From: Hypholoma sublateritium FD-334 SS-4
Taxonomy: Eukaryota; Basidiomycota; Agaricomycetes; Agaricales; Strophariaceae
Direction: 5' to 3'
NCBI GenBank assembly: GCA_000827495.1
Contig: KN817659.1
Span: 1 to 49,045 of the forward strand
Length of the DNA: 49,045 nt
Shown piece by piece: positions 22,001 to 33,600 of this stretch. Each line of letters begins with the position of its first letter. Position 1 is the first letter of the stretch. The notes under the pieces are model-generated. The model had not been told where the DNA came from and did no database searches. It was given only the letters and a program-made list of their open reading frames with translations. Made by a program: the position numbers and the translations under genes.

Positions 22001-24395
22001 AACTTCCACATGGGCGACAGGAGGTAGGGCCGGGACGGGCTCTGGCTCGGGTTCGACGGGCGCGATAACGGGCGGCGCAGCAAGAACCACTGTCTTCTCA
22101 TCCTCGACAAACTCCGTCTGGCACCCAAACTCGACCTTCTCGACCTTCTTGACGCGGATGTACTCCGCGTCGTCGTCGTCCTCTTCGATAATCTCCGTGT
22201 CGTTGAGCAGCGAGGTGTTGTATGCTTTGAGCGGCGACTCCTCGAAGCCGCCGAGTTCGGCTGCAAGTACCTCTGGGGCATCCACGATCGACGGCGGCCG
22301 CGCCTCCTTGAAGGGCACCCCGCCACGCTTTCTGCGGCCGACGGCGCCGCCTCTGGCAGAGCGGCCGAGAACAGCCTGGCGCAACGGACTGCTAGTATAC
22401 GATCCATTGGATGGCGTCCGGCGCAAGACGTTCGCAAAGGCAGGGTCCATTCCGTCGACGCTTGTTCGGTTCGAATGCACCTCGGGAGCAGCGGGCGTCG
22501 GCGAAGGTGAGCGCGAGCGCTGGTCGAGAACCTCCTCTTGATCGTCCTCCTGATCGACGTCGCGGCCGTTGCTGAAGAATTGGGACTGCTCCTCCTCATC
22601 GTCGGCGTTGTTGAAGTTGATGGGGATGGAGGGCACGGGGGGCGGTGGAGATTCGTCCGACAAGTGGTGATCGTCATCGTTGTAATCTGAGGAAGGGCTG
22701 CCGGCAGCCATTCCAAGCCTCTGGATGAGAGTGACACCACCACGTCCGCGTCCGCGGCCGCGGCCACGAGTAGAGCGACCTCCGACCTTGAATGGCGTTG
22801 CGCGTTTCGCGGGCTTCTTGTTCTCCAGAACTGCGGTATTTTCGTCAATGAAACCTTCAGTTTGATCCTCGTCGAAGTCTTGACCCTGTGCATCTGCACC
22901 TTCCAGACGCATTCTGAGCTGCTTTTCGCGGTTCAGCGATCCTTTGAGCGTGTTAATCTGCCTCTGAGCATGCGCGAGTCGTTGTTGTAAGGCTTCGATT
23001 TCGTTGGTTGGATGATTGGCGGCGAGGAATGGTCTGCGAAGGGGCGAAGGGTCGGGAGACTCATTGAGGTCCATGCCAAATTCGTCTGGAGGGAACAACG
23101 ACGACACATCCAAGTTTCTGCGGTTCGTGGATCCGCGGCCAGTCGTACCAAAGACATCGTCGGGATCATCGTGGCCAGCAGGAGTGAGGAAATCTTTGGA
23201 TTCAGGACCGCCAGGGGTAAGTGGGGAGCCATATCGCGGGAGTCGCCTTGCAGCACGGGCAACGTCTGCCTTCATGGTGTCTAATGCCTGCTGAAGATCC
23301 GACTTGTCACGAGTGAGACTAGCAGCATGTTTGCGGGCCTGGGCGATATCCGTGTCGTGCTTAGCCTTGATTTCCTCGACGACATTGTTGAGTCGTTCAG
23401 CTTCGTTCTTGTGCTGATCGACGGCGTCCCGGGATTGAGCCAAGTTCTTCGTCAGTCTTTTGTGATCAGATTCAAGACGTTGAATGGATGCCGTAAGATC
23501 CTCATTGCGGTTCATCAGTTCTTGCTGACGAACTTCGAGATTCCAATTCTCTTCTTTGAACTTGTCTACGAAGCATAGTTCGCACATGAGATCAATCCAA
23601 CACATTCCAACAGTGTAAACGCACCGCTGCTTTGTTCCTGTTGCTTCAGTGCAGTCCTGAGCCCTTCTACAGACTTCTCCAGATCATCCTTCTCTTCTTT
23701 CATGTCTTGGATAGCTTTATCGCGTTCTCCGAGGAGTGATTGAAGGCGTCGAACTTCCGTTAGGAGCCCACTGCCTATTTCAAAGGCAAATTCTGTAGGA
23801 AGTTTATGGTAAACTCCACGCTCGATGCGCACTAGGACGTAATAGTTGCTCACCGACATCATCAGCTCTGTGGGCCGCATTTTTGGCGCGTCTAGACTGA
23901 GCGACAGATGTGCCAGTTGCTGACTTTGTGCGCTCAGGCTCATCACGAGATAGCTCGGTGTATTGCATGGCAGGAGAATGAAGACCGACATTCAAGAGGT
24001 CCTGCGGAGAAAATGAGCGCTGATTTTGGTGGCATAGTCCAAGTGCCACGAACCTTTGCATTGTTTCCGAAACATGTCGACAGCTGTACGTTCTCCTCGT
24101 CCCATGCCACGATTGTGTCTGCTAGCTCCTGATATCGCTGACGCGCCTCCTGGTCGAGTTCATCGTCCTCATCCTTATCTACTTCCAACGCCTCTATCTG
24201 CTTGATGCGAACTTCAAGCTCTGATTGTTGGTGAAGCACGCGCTGCCCAAGATTGCCTGCGAGTTGAAGCTGCTCGACCTTCTTGTGGAGAATGTTCTGA
24301 AGATGGAGCTTCATGTCGCCAGCGGTCGGAAAAGAAGAGTGTGAAGATGAAAAGTCAGGCATTGGGGGCAAAACCGGCGCTCCAAACGATGCCAT
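19062..24395 (-). CDS. Num1/ApsA/Mcp5-type cortical dynein and nuclear migration anchor (about 1,660 aa, 6 exons)
   Basis: Members of this family sit at the cell cortex and anchor dynein to pull spindles and nuclei. The start is MASFGAPVLPPMPDFSSS at 24395. The N-terminal ~400 residues form coiled coil (for example KKVEQLQLAGNLGQRVLHQQ and NEDLTASIQRLESDHKRLTK). A long disordered middle follows, with an RGRGRGRGR-type basic stretch and repeated IQ-T/S-D/E motifs. The C-terminal PH domain of the Num1/Mcp5 type spans an intron: IIHAITQTMIGEFLYKYTRR, GEKRHKRFFWVHPYTKTLYW, then AYIEGVRSVLDPNP, TPQREMKITALTKERHDIWL. The Ser/Arg-rich tail contains an eight-His run near 19,325-19,350. Five introns lie at about 24,050, 23,870-23,795, 23,625-23,577, 20,042-19,981 and 19,840-19,790; all join in frame. 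The call rests on the PH domain and overall layout and is strong. Confidence 0.85.
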
Positions 24396-25677
24396 GGCCT
24401 CCAGAGCCTTTGAAAGCCCTTGAAGGGTCTTGGAGAAAAGCTTTAGAGCCCTCGAGACGCAAGCCTCGTTCAAACCATCGTTCCCCTATTCACACGATCA
24501 CGTGGCATGGCTCCATCAACGATGCCTATTCAATTTCGCTTCACCTCAATGGCCTACTCGGCTCAATACCGGCCTCACCTTTAATGGTAAGGAGTACACC
24601 GCCATATCTGCAAAACATGTTTGTAACGTGAAATTCTCACGACGTTGAGGTATTCTCAGAACGTTGCGCCAACGTGGACGGAATGTTGCTGACAGTTTGA
24701 CTCCGGGATTTGGGCACCGTGATCACAGTTGATGCGGGTACCACATGCAATCACATAAATTGTTCACGAATTTTGGTAGCTTGGACAGTGGCCAGCCCCA
24801 ATGTGTGGTCCGCTCTATTCAGATCATAGCTACCGCCGTCTAATTAAGTCTCAAACCACGAAACCATTTGCGCTGTTCGTATGTTTTTCAGCAGCTTAGC
24901 AGCATACCCTCAAAAATATGTATTCCACATTTATAGAAGGTCTCGAGCAATACAATTTAATTCCTATTATCCATCATATTTTCAGGCGTATTGGCGGATG
25001 AAGGCTCACAATGCAACCACTAGTCATGCGACCTAGTGTTGACTGGAGTTTGAACATTCCAGCCATGCAATTTCGCAAAGCGGTTCAACAATCCGTGAAA
25101 CGCAGAAACCCTACAACGATTCAGCTCTCAATCATCAATCATCAATGATATTGTTTAGTTCCCGAGAGTTGTGTCTAGGGCCTGTTCGGACATATTTTTT
25201 GTAATATCTTTCAATGGCTTGGCTACTCACCTACATGAATATGTTGACCACATCTGTAGCGGGTTGGGCGCAACTCAATGTAAAGGCTAAGATTAACTAT
25301 AATTTTATGATTGTTACTGGATGCAGACTCATGACGCAGACACTAGTCATGCTAACCAGCATGGACTAAATTTTGTGAACTGCAGCCAGCTATTTTCACG
25401 AAGTGTTCCAACATTCTGTGAAACACAAAAACTGTACAAAATCTTAGCCCTCGATTACCTGTCGTTATGGCTACCAATGATCATACCGAGGAAAACCACG
25501 CTTTTGAACTCTTAGTACACACATGTCTTACTGGATGATTCACACGGAGACCAGCTGATACGAAATATTGATTTATCAAGATATTTTTTGTGAAACCTAG
25601 TGGTGATTTCATGACCGACACCAATGGTATGGGGGGTTGAACCCACATACACCACCTTCAGTATTATATACCCATAA
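24396..25677. other. Intergenic region with repeats, left edge of the lineage-specific gene block
   Basis: About 1.3 kb between the Num1-type gene start and the stop of the first gene of the middle block. It holds a diverged direct repeat (listed separately) and AT-rich sequence. No coding region is supported. Confidence 0.5.
24996..25465. repeat. Diverged direct repeat, two copies of about 145 bp offset by about 323 bp
   Basis: Copy 1 (about 24,996-25,140) and copy 2 (about 25,319-25,465) share a line of blocks in the same order: GGATG, GGCTCA/GACTCA, CACTAGTCATGC, CCAGC, GTTC-AACA, TCCGTGAAACGC/TCTGTGAAACAC, AAAC, TACAA, and CTC. Each contains CACTAGTCATGC or ACACTAGTCATGC. In copy 1 this is followed by CTAGTG, giving a small inverted repeat. 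Similarity is clear but imperfect, so the duplication is old. Confidence 0.65.
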
Positions 25678-27107
25678 TTATGTATCAGAAGTCCCTGCAA
25701 CCACCTCATCAACACGTTGCTGCCACTCATCAGTGATGGTATCCCCTATTATGTACTCGTCATCCGCGCCATATTTGGCACGATCAAGCCTCAAAACCTC
25801 ATTGAATGCCCTGCATATAAAACATCAGCACATATCGGTGAAGCAGAATTAAGATATGACACTTCACTTTGCCATTTTAGAGGCTGAGGATCCTGCTCTT
25901 GATCGGATGAATTCAAGACGTGCATCAATCAAATTCCAGTATTTTTCGCCGCCATTGCATTCTTCATGAATTGCGCGCTAACCTCAATGTTCAGGGTTCA
26001 ATGTCATGAACATGAATAATGCAAACATACCATGAGCGCAACACGGGCGCAAAGCTGAACTGTTGTACGACAGGGGGTAGATTGGACAATTGCTTGTGAA
26101 AGGGTAAATATGTTGGTGTTGGCCTTTATGCTTTCTCTGATCTATACAGAAGTAGAGTGTAAGTGTTCTATTGAAGAGGAACATACATTGATAATACCAC
26201 GGACCGCTTTCTTGACTTTGGAACGAGTTTGAGTGAGCGCATAGCTAACATATGCCGAAATTTTCTCCCAATTGGCAAGATCATGCTCGATACCTGGTGG
26301 CAAATCGAAACGATACCTCTTGAGAATATCCTGCAGAAATTTTAGCCGTGAGGTTCATATGATAGGTATCACACAAACCAGAACATGGTTGCGAGGGACG
26401 CCGCCCTTGTAAGCGCTGACATTAACCGAAAGCATGACAGCTACGCTATAGTTATTGATGTTGGTCTATAGATCGGTTTAGCACTGAGCAGTGAGGGCAC
26501 TGACAATATGAATCCACACGTACTTTCAGTTCCTCCGATAATTGGTAGGGTGGTGCAGCCGATCGGAAAGCGTCAATTTTGTTTTCCACTGACAACATGC
26601 ACACAAACAACTTGGCCTGTCGGCCAAGTGCTGTGTCCTGGAAGAGGGTTAGACACAACCACCGCTGTATATTAAAGATGAACCCACCAACAAGAATGCA
26701 TCTACTTCATCTCGCTGCTCGGAACGAAGCTTCTTCTTCGCCGCGTAACGTACTGTTGCAGCAGCTATATTGCTACTTAGAGGCATTGATAGCTCGGGGC
26801 GCGGTGTCGATGAAGATTCGTCGTCGGATTCAGCGTCGCCATCAGCTGTTAAACCATCTGCTTGATGTCCTCTCTTGCCCAGTACCGGCTCTGGCGTCGG
26901 ACTCGACCTCAGCATGGCGTCTGCCATAGCTTGTTCGGCTTCTGTAAGGAAGAACATGGCTCCTTCCCTCTGTAGTGGGCGCCGCGGCTGGGGAGCAGTA
27001 ACTGTTGGAGCAGTAACCGCTGGAGCAGGAGCTGTGGAAGGAGGCACTTGAGGAGTAGCGGTGGCAGGGACCATCCGGGAAGGTAGGAAGGAGTCGAAAG
27101 ACGCCAT
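25678..27107 (-). CDS. Agaricomycete multi-copy family protein of unknown function (372 aa, 7 exons)
   Basis: Exons: 27107-26688, 26637-26524, 26465-26379, 26330-26187, 26141-26031, 25977-25868 and 25810-25678. The sum is 1,119 bases, 372 codons plus stop, all GT-AG. The N-terminus is Pro/Ala/Thr-rich, followed by FFLTEAEQAMADAMLRSSP and an acidic Ser-rich stretch. The rest is helical, with landmarks YAAKKKLRSEQRDEVDAF, GRQAKLFVCMLSVENKIDAF, DILKRYRFDLPPGIEHDLAN, TNIFTLSQAIVQ, LCARVALMRAIHEECNGG, and KYWNLIDARLEFIR. I recognise these as hallmarks of a family present in many copies in mushroom genomes, without a domain name or role that I can give. It is the outermost gene of the left (-) arm of the middle block. 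No frame break is seen. Confidence 0.7.
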
Positions 27108-27745
27108 TGCAGGAACAATGAAACAGATGGACCTAATATATAAGTTTCATGGTGACTCGAATATCTGTAATGACTCGAGAGATCGGCAAGGAAGTGACTC
27201 CATATAAAGTTTATGTCAAAACATTGAGTACGTACATGGAAGCCATGTTCGATTACAACGACACGCGCAACAGTGTACTCGCACATGGTGGCGAGATGGA
27301 GCAGCGTCTCACAAGCCAGTCATCGCACACACACACCTTGGGGTGCCACTCACCCTTGGCACTATGCATACACACACTCTTAACTTCCCAGGATTGCGGA
27401 TAACAAGGTTGTATATCGTGGCAGTGTTGACGTAGTATATACATCTTCGTGATTGCTCCTCCGATGCATATGTGGTCGGACCCTGAGTCCTGGCCGATGA
27501 TTCAAGTACACCACTGGCACGCCCATTCAATACAAATGAAGAATAGCGGGGTGTCGATAGCAAGCGGGATATCGTGAGCGTTGCAGTCATGAAAGCAAAA
27601 AAACGAAATAGATCGTTCGACGAGGCAAAGGCAGACACAATGTAGTCAGGATATGAGACCTATACAGGCTCTATCAAGGCTCTAAGTATTAGGAATGTCA
27701 GGAAAGAACGAAGCGATGAGAAGATGTAGACTTACCTCAGTAACT
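27108..27745. other. Intergenic region
   Basis: About 640 bases upstream of the unknown gene and downstream of the deaminase-type gene. Minus-strand open frames here (27253-27638) lack domain or splice support. Confidence 0.4.
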
Positions 27746-30319
27746 TCATTTCTTCGTAATAATATTAATAGTGCGGCCAATATCAATCACAGCGTTATAC
27801 TGAATATTCGTAAATGCTGGAAGAAAGCCACCAGCGCCATCAGCACTGTCCTGAGAAAGTCTGTGTGAACCTGTGGATTTCGTACGGCCGCGTCCTGAAT
27901 CCGGGTCTTGCATAATCTGATCAAGCGCCTCTTTTAACTGCGCCGCAAAGTATTCATTCATCGAGTCCACAATGTGCGCCGGAAGCCATGGGGGCAGCGA
28001 ACAAGCTGTGATGGTGTTGTGGGAGCCTTTGACAATGGCGCTCGGATTTAAGAGGGTGAGGAGCTTTAAACACACTGGGCAACATAATTTTGACACTCCA
28101 ATGTTGGATCGAAACCCCTTTTTCAAGAAATGAGACAGCTGAAACAGATAAGTTGGAAACATAACTCACCGCCAAACCTTGCCATATAGGCTTCACTTTG
28201 CTGTTTTGAACGTCCGGGCACATGAAACTTGCTAGGCAAGCTTCGCAATGCAGTGTGCCCTTGAATTGCGGTGCGGCAAGAGTTCTGAAAACCAGAATGT
28301 CGGCTTGTAACTCCTTGAATAACCTCAGGATTTCAGTGCATGCGGCCGTTTCGGAGGCGGGCTCCACCCATGGACTCGCTTTCTTGATCAGCTCAAGCTG
28401 ATCCAGCAGCAGTTTCACAGTTACGGCCCTGTCAATCGGGGAAGGTAATCGCTCTACTTTCAAATCTGTGAGTACTGTGATGAGTTCGTCGACGACTTTC
28501 TCAGAACGATTCGGGCGGACATCCTGAAGAAGCTTCCTGGTGCCTGAACGCATAGGTACACGTTCCCCCCATCGTTTGATGGCCCAATCGATGGCTCCGG
28601 CAGCGCCGACGGTTTCTGAGAGAAAATCGTATATTTTGGCGTTGGTTTCATTGCCCGTAAGTGGAAAGACACCAGAATCCGCGAACAATTCATGCCATGG
28701 CATTTGCGAAAGTTGCCGTGGTGCTTGTCCGTGAACTGGTGTGACCGATGCAACAGGTTTCGTAATCATAATCGGTGGAATAGCCAAAAGTTTCGTTGAG
28801 ATGATGGTTCCTTTGAAATATGTCCCGTTGACAAATCTGATAATAAGTTGTATGGCGTCGAAATGGGTCGCAAGAAGCTTGAGCCAGTCCAAGTAGTTCG
28901 TGACCAGGTCTGATGCTATACCTGCTTTGCGGACATAGGGTTTAACTGCCTGGAGTTCATCATCTAGCTCATCATCATCCAGCTCGTCATCCAGCTCGTC
29001 ATCTGGTTTTGGTGTTGCGTCGTGTTGATATTTCTTAATGCCGAAAATAAGAGAGGCCTTGATGAGTTTAAGGTGCATCCGGAGCGCATTACTTTCAACC
29101 AATTTCAGAAGCGCAAATGCCATCAAAGCGACAGCCAACCGCGCATTTTTGAAAGTTTCGGGGATAAGGGCACCGTCTGTAGTGCACTTGTTGGCTTTGA
29201 GGAACTCAAGAGAGTTCCGGAACGAAGTGAGGACGTAGACAAATAGCTTATGGAACTCCTTGTATGTATCTTTGGTGTAGAGCTGGAATGGTTTTCCGTC
29301 TGCGGCCAACTTTGCTTGCTCGATTATGCATGGAGTGGAGATGCCAAGCTGGCCGGCGGTAGGGAGTACGAAAGACTTCAACAATTGTCTCTCGCTTTCG
29401 ATCCCAGTGTCTGCGATTGGGATTTGTGTGACGGAGGGGATGAATTCTAAGTCATCGGCTTTTATATCAGTGAGAGCATTGTAATAGGGGATCGAGACGG
29501 GCTTGTTTCGGAACCGACGGAGCATCTTCGGAAAGCAAGTGCCAGCGACGTAGCAAAAAATACGTGTAGTGTGATTCGTGTCGGCGTTCGGGTCGCTCTC
29601 GTTGTTCATGGTGAACAGCCTGGTAAGAATGAACAAGTGCCTGACTAGTGATGGGCGTTTCCTTGGTATAGGTTAGCAAACACTAATCTATAAGGTCGTT
29701 TTCTAAACTGTGCTCACCAGTATAGATCAGTGTACCCTTTTATCGCCTCATCGGAAGTGCCCCCTTTCAACTCAGGACACAATTCGTATTTCACGGTGTT
29801 TAATGAGATTTTTTGAGGTGGCTCTGGATCGTCCCGCTCAGGATTCTTGCCGAAGGCGAAACAGTGGGTAAATGGGCCAAAGAATCCTTTAGATTTAGCA
29901 GCGCTTGTAGATTCAGCACTTGAAGATTCCTGTGACACAAGTGAGGGTGTGTTCTCGGAGGCTTGGCTACATACAATGACTTCGGTTACTCGCTGAGTAG
30001 GCTTAGCCACGGCTGCGATGACCTCTGCATCCATTACGGCCAAGATAGCAAATGCACTGCATATCTTGATTTCCTTGCGCCGCGGATCGTTTGTTTCCAA
30101 GGCATCGTATGTGGTTCTTTGAATCTCAAATTTCTTGTTGAATTGGATGTGCGAAAGCATGCTGGTGATGGTACGGAAAGCAAGAATATTGCTCGGAACA
30201 TTGTTCGAATCGTGAACATCGGTGTCGTCCGGAGGGGAGTTATCCACGGTGTTGATTGGGGAAGGCTCGCTCGAGAGGGCTTTCTCTTTGCCTGAACGAC
30301 GCTTTCTGAGGTTTAACAT
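27746..30319 (-). CDS. Deaminase-fold protein, probably OTT_1508-like fungal nucleic-acid/nucleotide deaminase (821 aa, 3 exons)
   Basis: Exons: 30319-29718, 29661-28170 and 28117-27746; the sum is 2,466 bases, 821 codons plus stop. The first ~650 residues are mostly helical and of unknown role, with an acidic DDELDDEL run near 28,957-29,006. The C-terminal part carries the two zinc motifs of the cytidine-deaminase superfamily. H-C-E occurs in KGTLHCEACLAS (about residue 672), where His binds zinc and Glu is the proton shuttle. C-P-V-C occurs in IGVSKLCCPVC (about residue 709). Then follow KGSHNTITACSLPPWLPAH and an amphipathic end. The sequence IGVSKL-C-x2-C with a downstream GSH...PW stretch is typical of fungal proteins that I recall as OTT_1508-like deaminases. 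Predicted reaction: zinc-dependent hydrolytic deamination of a base; substrate unknown. All catalytic residues are present. Confidence 0.72.
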
Positions 30320-30608
30320 GATGCAGATAAAGACGATGACAAGGGAATGCTTGAACCTGGGGCAGATGTGGCAGAGTGGGAAGACAGTTATCCGCGTTAC
30401 ATAATATCATCTAAATTTAGGTCGGGAATATCAGGGTCACCTTAGCCGGTAATTTGATGACACCCAGTGACGACGTGCAGCCCTGTGCAGCCTCGGTGAA
30501 CAAGATCATGATATTTACAACTCTACATCCTGAATTCATGACAACCCTCTATATCAACGGCGTGTTCATCTATTCGTGAAGATTATCTGATCATGGTTTA
30601 TACGTTAG
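30320..30608. other. Short spacer between JmjC and deaminase genes
   Basis: This 289-base spacer should hold the 3' end of the JmjC-type gene and the promoter of the deaminase-type gene, both on the minus strand. No gene is seen. Confidence 0.4.
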
Positions 30609-33600
30609 TTATTGTAGACGATACACGCGACCAAACTCACAGTCTTCAAGTTTGGCAATGTCAAAATTAATGAGACAGCCCATGGCGTACTTGTGGTCCA
30701 AGGGAGTCATACCAAGCTCGACAATATCTGCAGGTTCATGAGATTGGCGACTTTTTGGCCGCTCTTTGATTTTCCACTCCATGAAGTCCGTGAACATTAG
30801 CGTCTCGCACTCGGACTTTGCATTCAGCTTCTTCTCTAGCAGTGAACAGGCTACAGAGCCTTGGGGAAAGAGACCGCGCAATTGACGTTCGAGCAGACTG
30901 AGCGTGCAATGCGGTGCTCCCTTGACTCCTTGATCGACGGCTTTCTTTTTAGCAAGCCAAACCATGTAAGCCTGATGACACGTATTGTTGATGAGGACAG
31001 CGTAAGTGTCAACTGCAGGTTTGCCGCTTGGCTCCACCAACATGTAATTTGCTGTGAACCAGTTCAGCAAGTCGAGAGCCAGTCCACGAACGTATACACA
31101 ACCCGCTCGGTCATCTGGTGATTTTGAGTTGTAATCGAAAAGTTTCATTTGGCGAACCTCATCACTTGTAAGTCCTTTGACGTTATTTGCCTCAGCTTCG
31201 TGTTCGGTTGTTGCTTTCTCGTGGTCGTCGTCAGGACCCTGGTTCGGATAACAGTACGTTTCGAAGTCGAGGACATTGGACAAGATAGACAAGTTGCAAG
31301 TAGCCAACAAATCCAATAAAGAGTCCATGTTTCTTAGATGGGGCACATGCGCCGATGCCGTGTCTACCACCAACCAGTTGTCAGCAATAATTATTCAGCT
31401 AGGACCTGTGACGTACCATCCTCCGAGAATTTCCTTTCCACAAGGCCGGTATGGTATAATTGCATGATACGGCGCAGTAGGAGCCAACATGCTTGATGAG
31501 CAGTATTGGTGATGTAGCTGTCACCCACGAAGGCATGCACAATACCATAAAATGTGTCCGCCATTGTGGTAGTAGCAAAGAAGTGCCCACCTTCGCATAT
31601 GGTATGCTCGGGGGTGAAAACAGCGTGAGGCGTGTTGGGACGCATGTAACTGAAGAGGTATTAGATGAAGTCATGTGCAAAACCAAAAACAATTGACACC
31701 TACAGCCTGCTCCCTGGAGTAAGCAGTACCGCCTCCAATTTCCAAAGTCCTTCGCCTGACTTGTCGAGGTCGAAGCATTCAGAAAAAAACTGGGAAACAT
31801 CGGCAAATTGTCTAAAGCCCTCAGAAGGATGCAAGGGAACTGCAATAATCCACCATTTTGCGCCCGTCAGTGGATCTATGAACGTGCCAGTACCGAGAGC
31901 ATCAATATGGATTGGATGCAAGGCACCTGCCAATGCAACAAGACCCCACTTGGTATCCTTCGCTGGATAGTGTATGACTTTTTCGGGATTGTATTTATTT
32001 CCGTCTCGCCAAGCCACCGCATCCGTAGAAAGGGCATTCGCATTGAACGCCCCCAAAGGCAATGGGAGATCGAGCGCATTTGCTGACTTGCCGTTTTTCA
32101 ATTTGGAGCATGCCAACATCTGGGCCAAGCTTCCCTGCCGCACTTGGGAGTTCAAGTTGTCCTTTACATCGATGGATAAGTCTAACAGAAAATATGTTAA
32201 TAAATCCCTCCACTGAAATATCAAAAGGCCAACCTTGGATCGATACGATATTCGTTATGCAGCCCATGCGCTCTAAACCCTCCTTATTAAATTTCACATC
32301 ACCCTGAGGGCGATCGGTCTCGATTATGTGTTTATTTCTGAACCACTCTTGCCGTACAGCTGGAGACATGGTCTGCAGTTCGCGGTGCGTGAAAACCTTG
32401 ATAGCTGAGTTGTCGGGATCAGCAATAAGCACGGGTTGGCCGTCGACATAGCTTGCTTCGACAGTCTTCTTAATGGCTTTCAGTAAATTCATCATTTGCT
32501 CGTGCTGTGTATAAGTAGTCAGTAAGGGAAACAATGTGAGTGAGAGAGCGAGAGAAATATTGACATGTACGGCGGGCTTGTATCTGTGCCAATTGCCCAT
32601 AGCATCAGCCATTTGCCACTCCTCTTTCTCCTCGACTTTTTCAGGTGTTTCGTTGATATCTAGGGTGATGATCGCCTCAGTAAAATACCACTCTTTACTG
32701 TCGGCGTCCAGTTCAGTTGGCAGTGGCCCAGGCCACTCTTGAATTTTATCATCTTGAACGTCGTCGTCTAATAGGTTGATCCCTCGAGAAACCATTGCTG
32801 GTGTCTTTTCTTGTTTTTTCCTGGACCTCTTCGACTTGATTCTGGGCGTCACCTTCACGGTAATATTCTCATTGAGTTTCATCTTGGTTTTTTTCGGCCC
32901 TCTTATTTGCCCATCTTCCCAGTAGCCCCTCCTCTTGCGCGTCTTAATCCCTCCGATTGAGGTAATGTCTCGCCTCTCCTCCTCCACACCAATTGTTCCT
33001 GTTGCCTGCTCCCCCGTCATCAGGTCATCGTATTCCTCCTCCTCGTGCTCCTTCTCTTCCCCTGCGCCAACTGTTTCCGACATCTCGGTGTCTTCTGTCA
33101 TTGGGGCATCATCTTCTTTATCCTCCCCGTCCTTCTCCTCTCCCTCTGCGACTGCTCCTGACGGTGTTTCCTCCGTCGCTAGTGGAATCTCTTCGTCTGG
33201 TTCGACCAGATTTTCTGGCTCTGGCTCTGGATCCTCCCTGTCGTCCTCGTCGTATTCTACGAGCTTCATCGTAGGGTTATCGTGTCGGCTCTGCTTTGTT
33301 TCATTATGGCTGGCCTTCGCTACAGGACTGGCATTTTCTCCAGTCTCGTCGGGTCTTGTGATGCTGCATTCGGTAGCTGTCAAGGTGACCATATTTGCTG
33401 CGCGACTAGGGTTCGATATACCTGCGAATGGCACATTTTCATGAATCTATGATTATAAGCAACATATTTCATACATACAGGTTTGAAACCAGGTATTGGT
33501 AATATCATTGTCGCCGAGATCGTTGATCTCTGCCCAAGGTAATCCAACCACGAGATCCCGAACACCCGCCTTGACGCGCACTTCTCCGCTAGCAATGCTG

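Noticed and set aside
25625..25655. GGGTTCAACCC-like word on the minus strand, resembling a tRNA B box
   Set aside because: No A box, no acceptor-stem pairing and no anticodon arm at the right distance; the site is the 3' flank of a protein gene.
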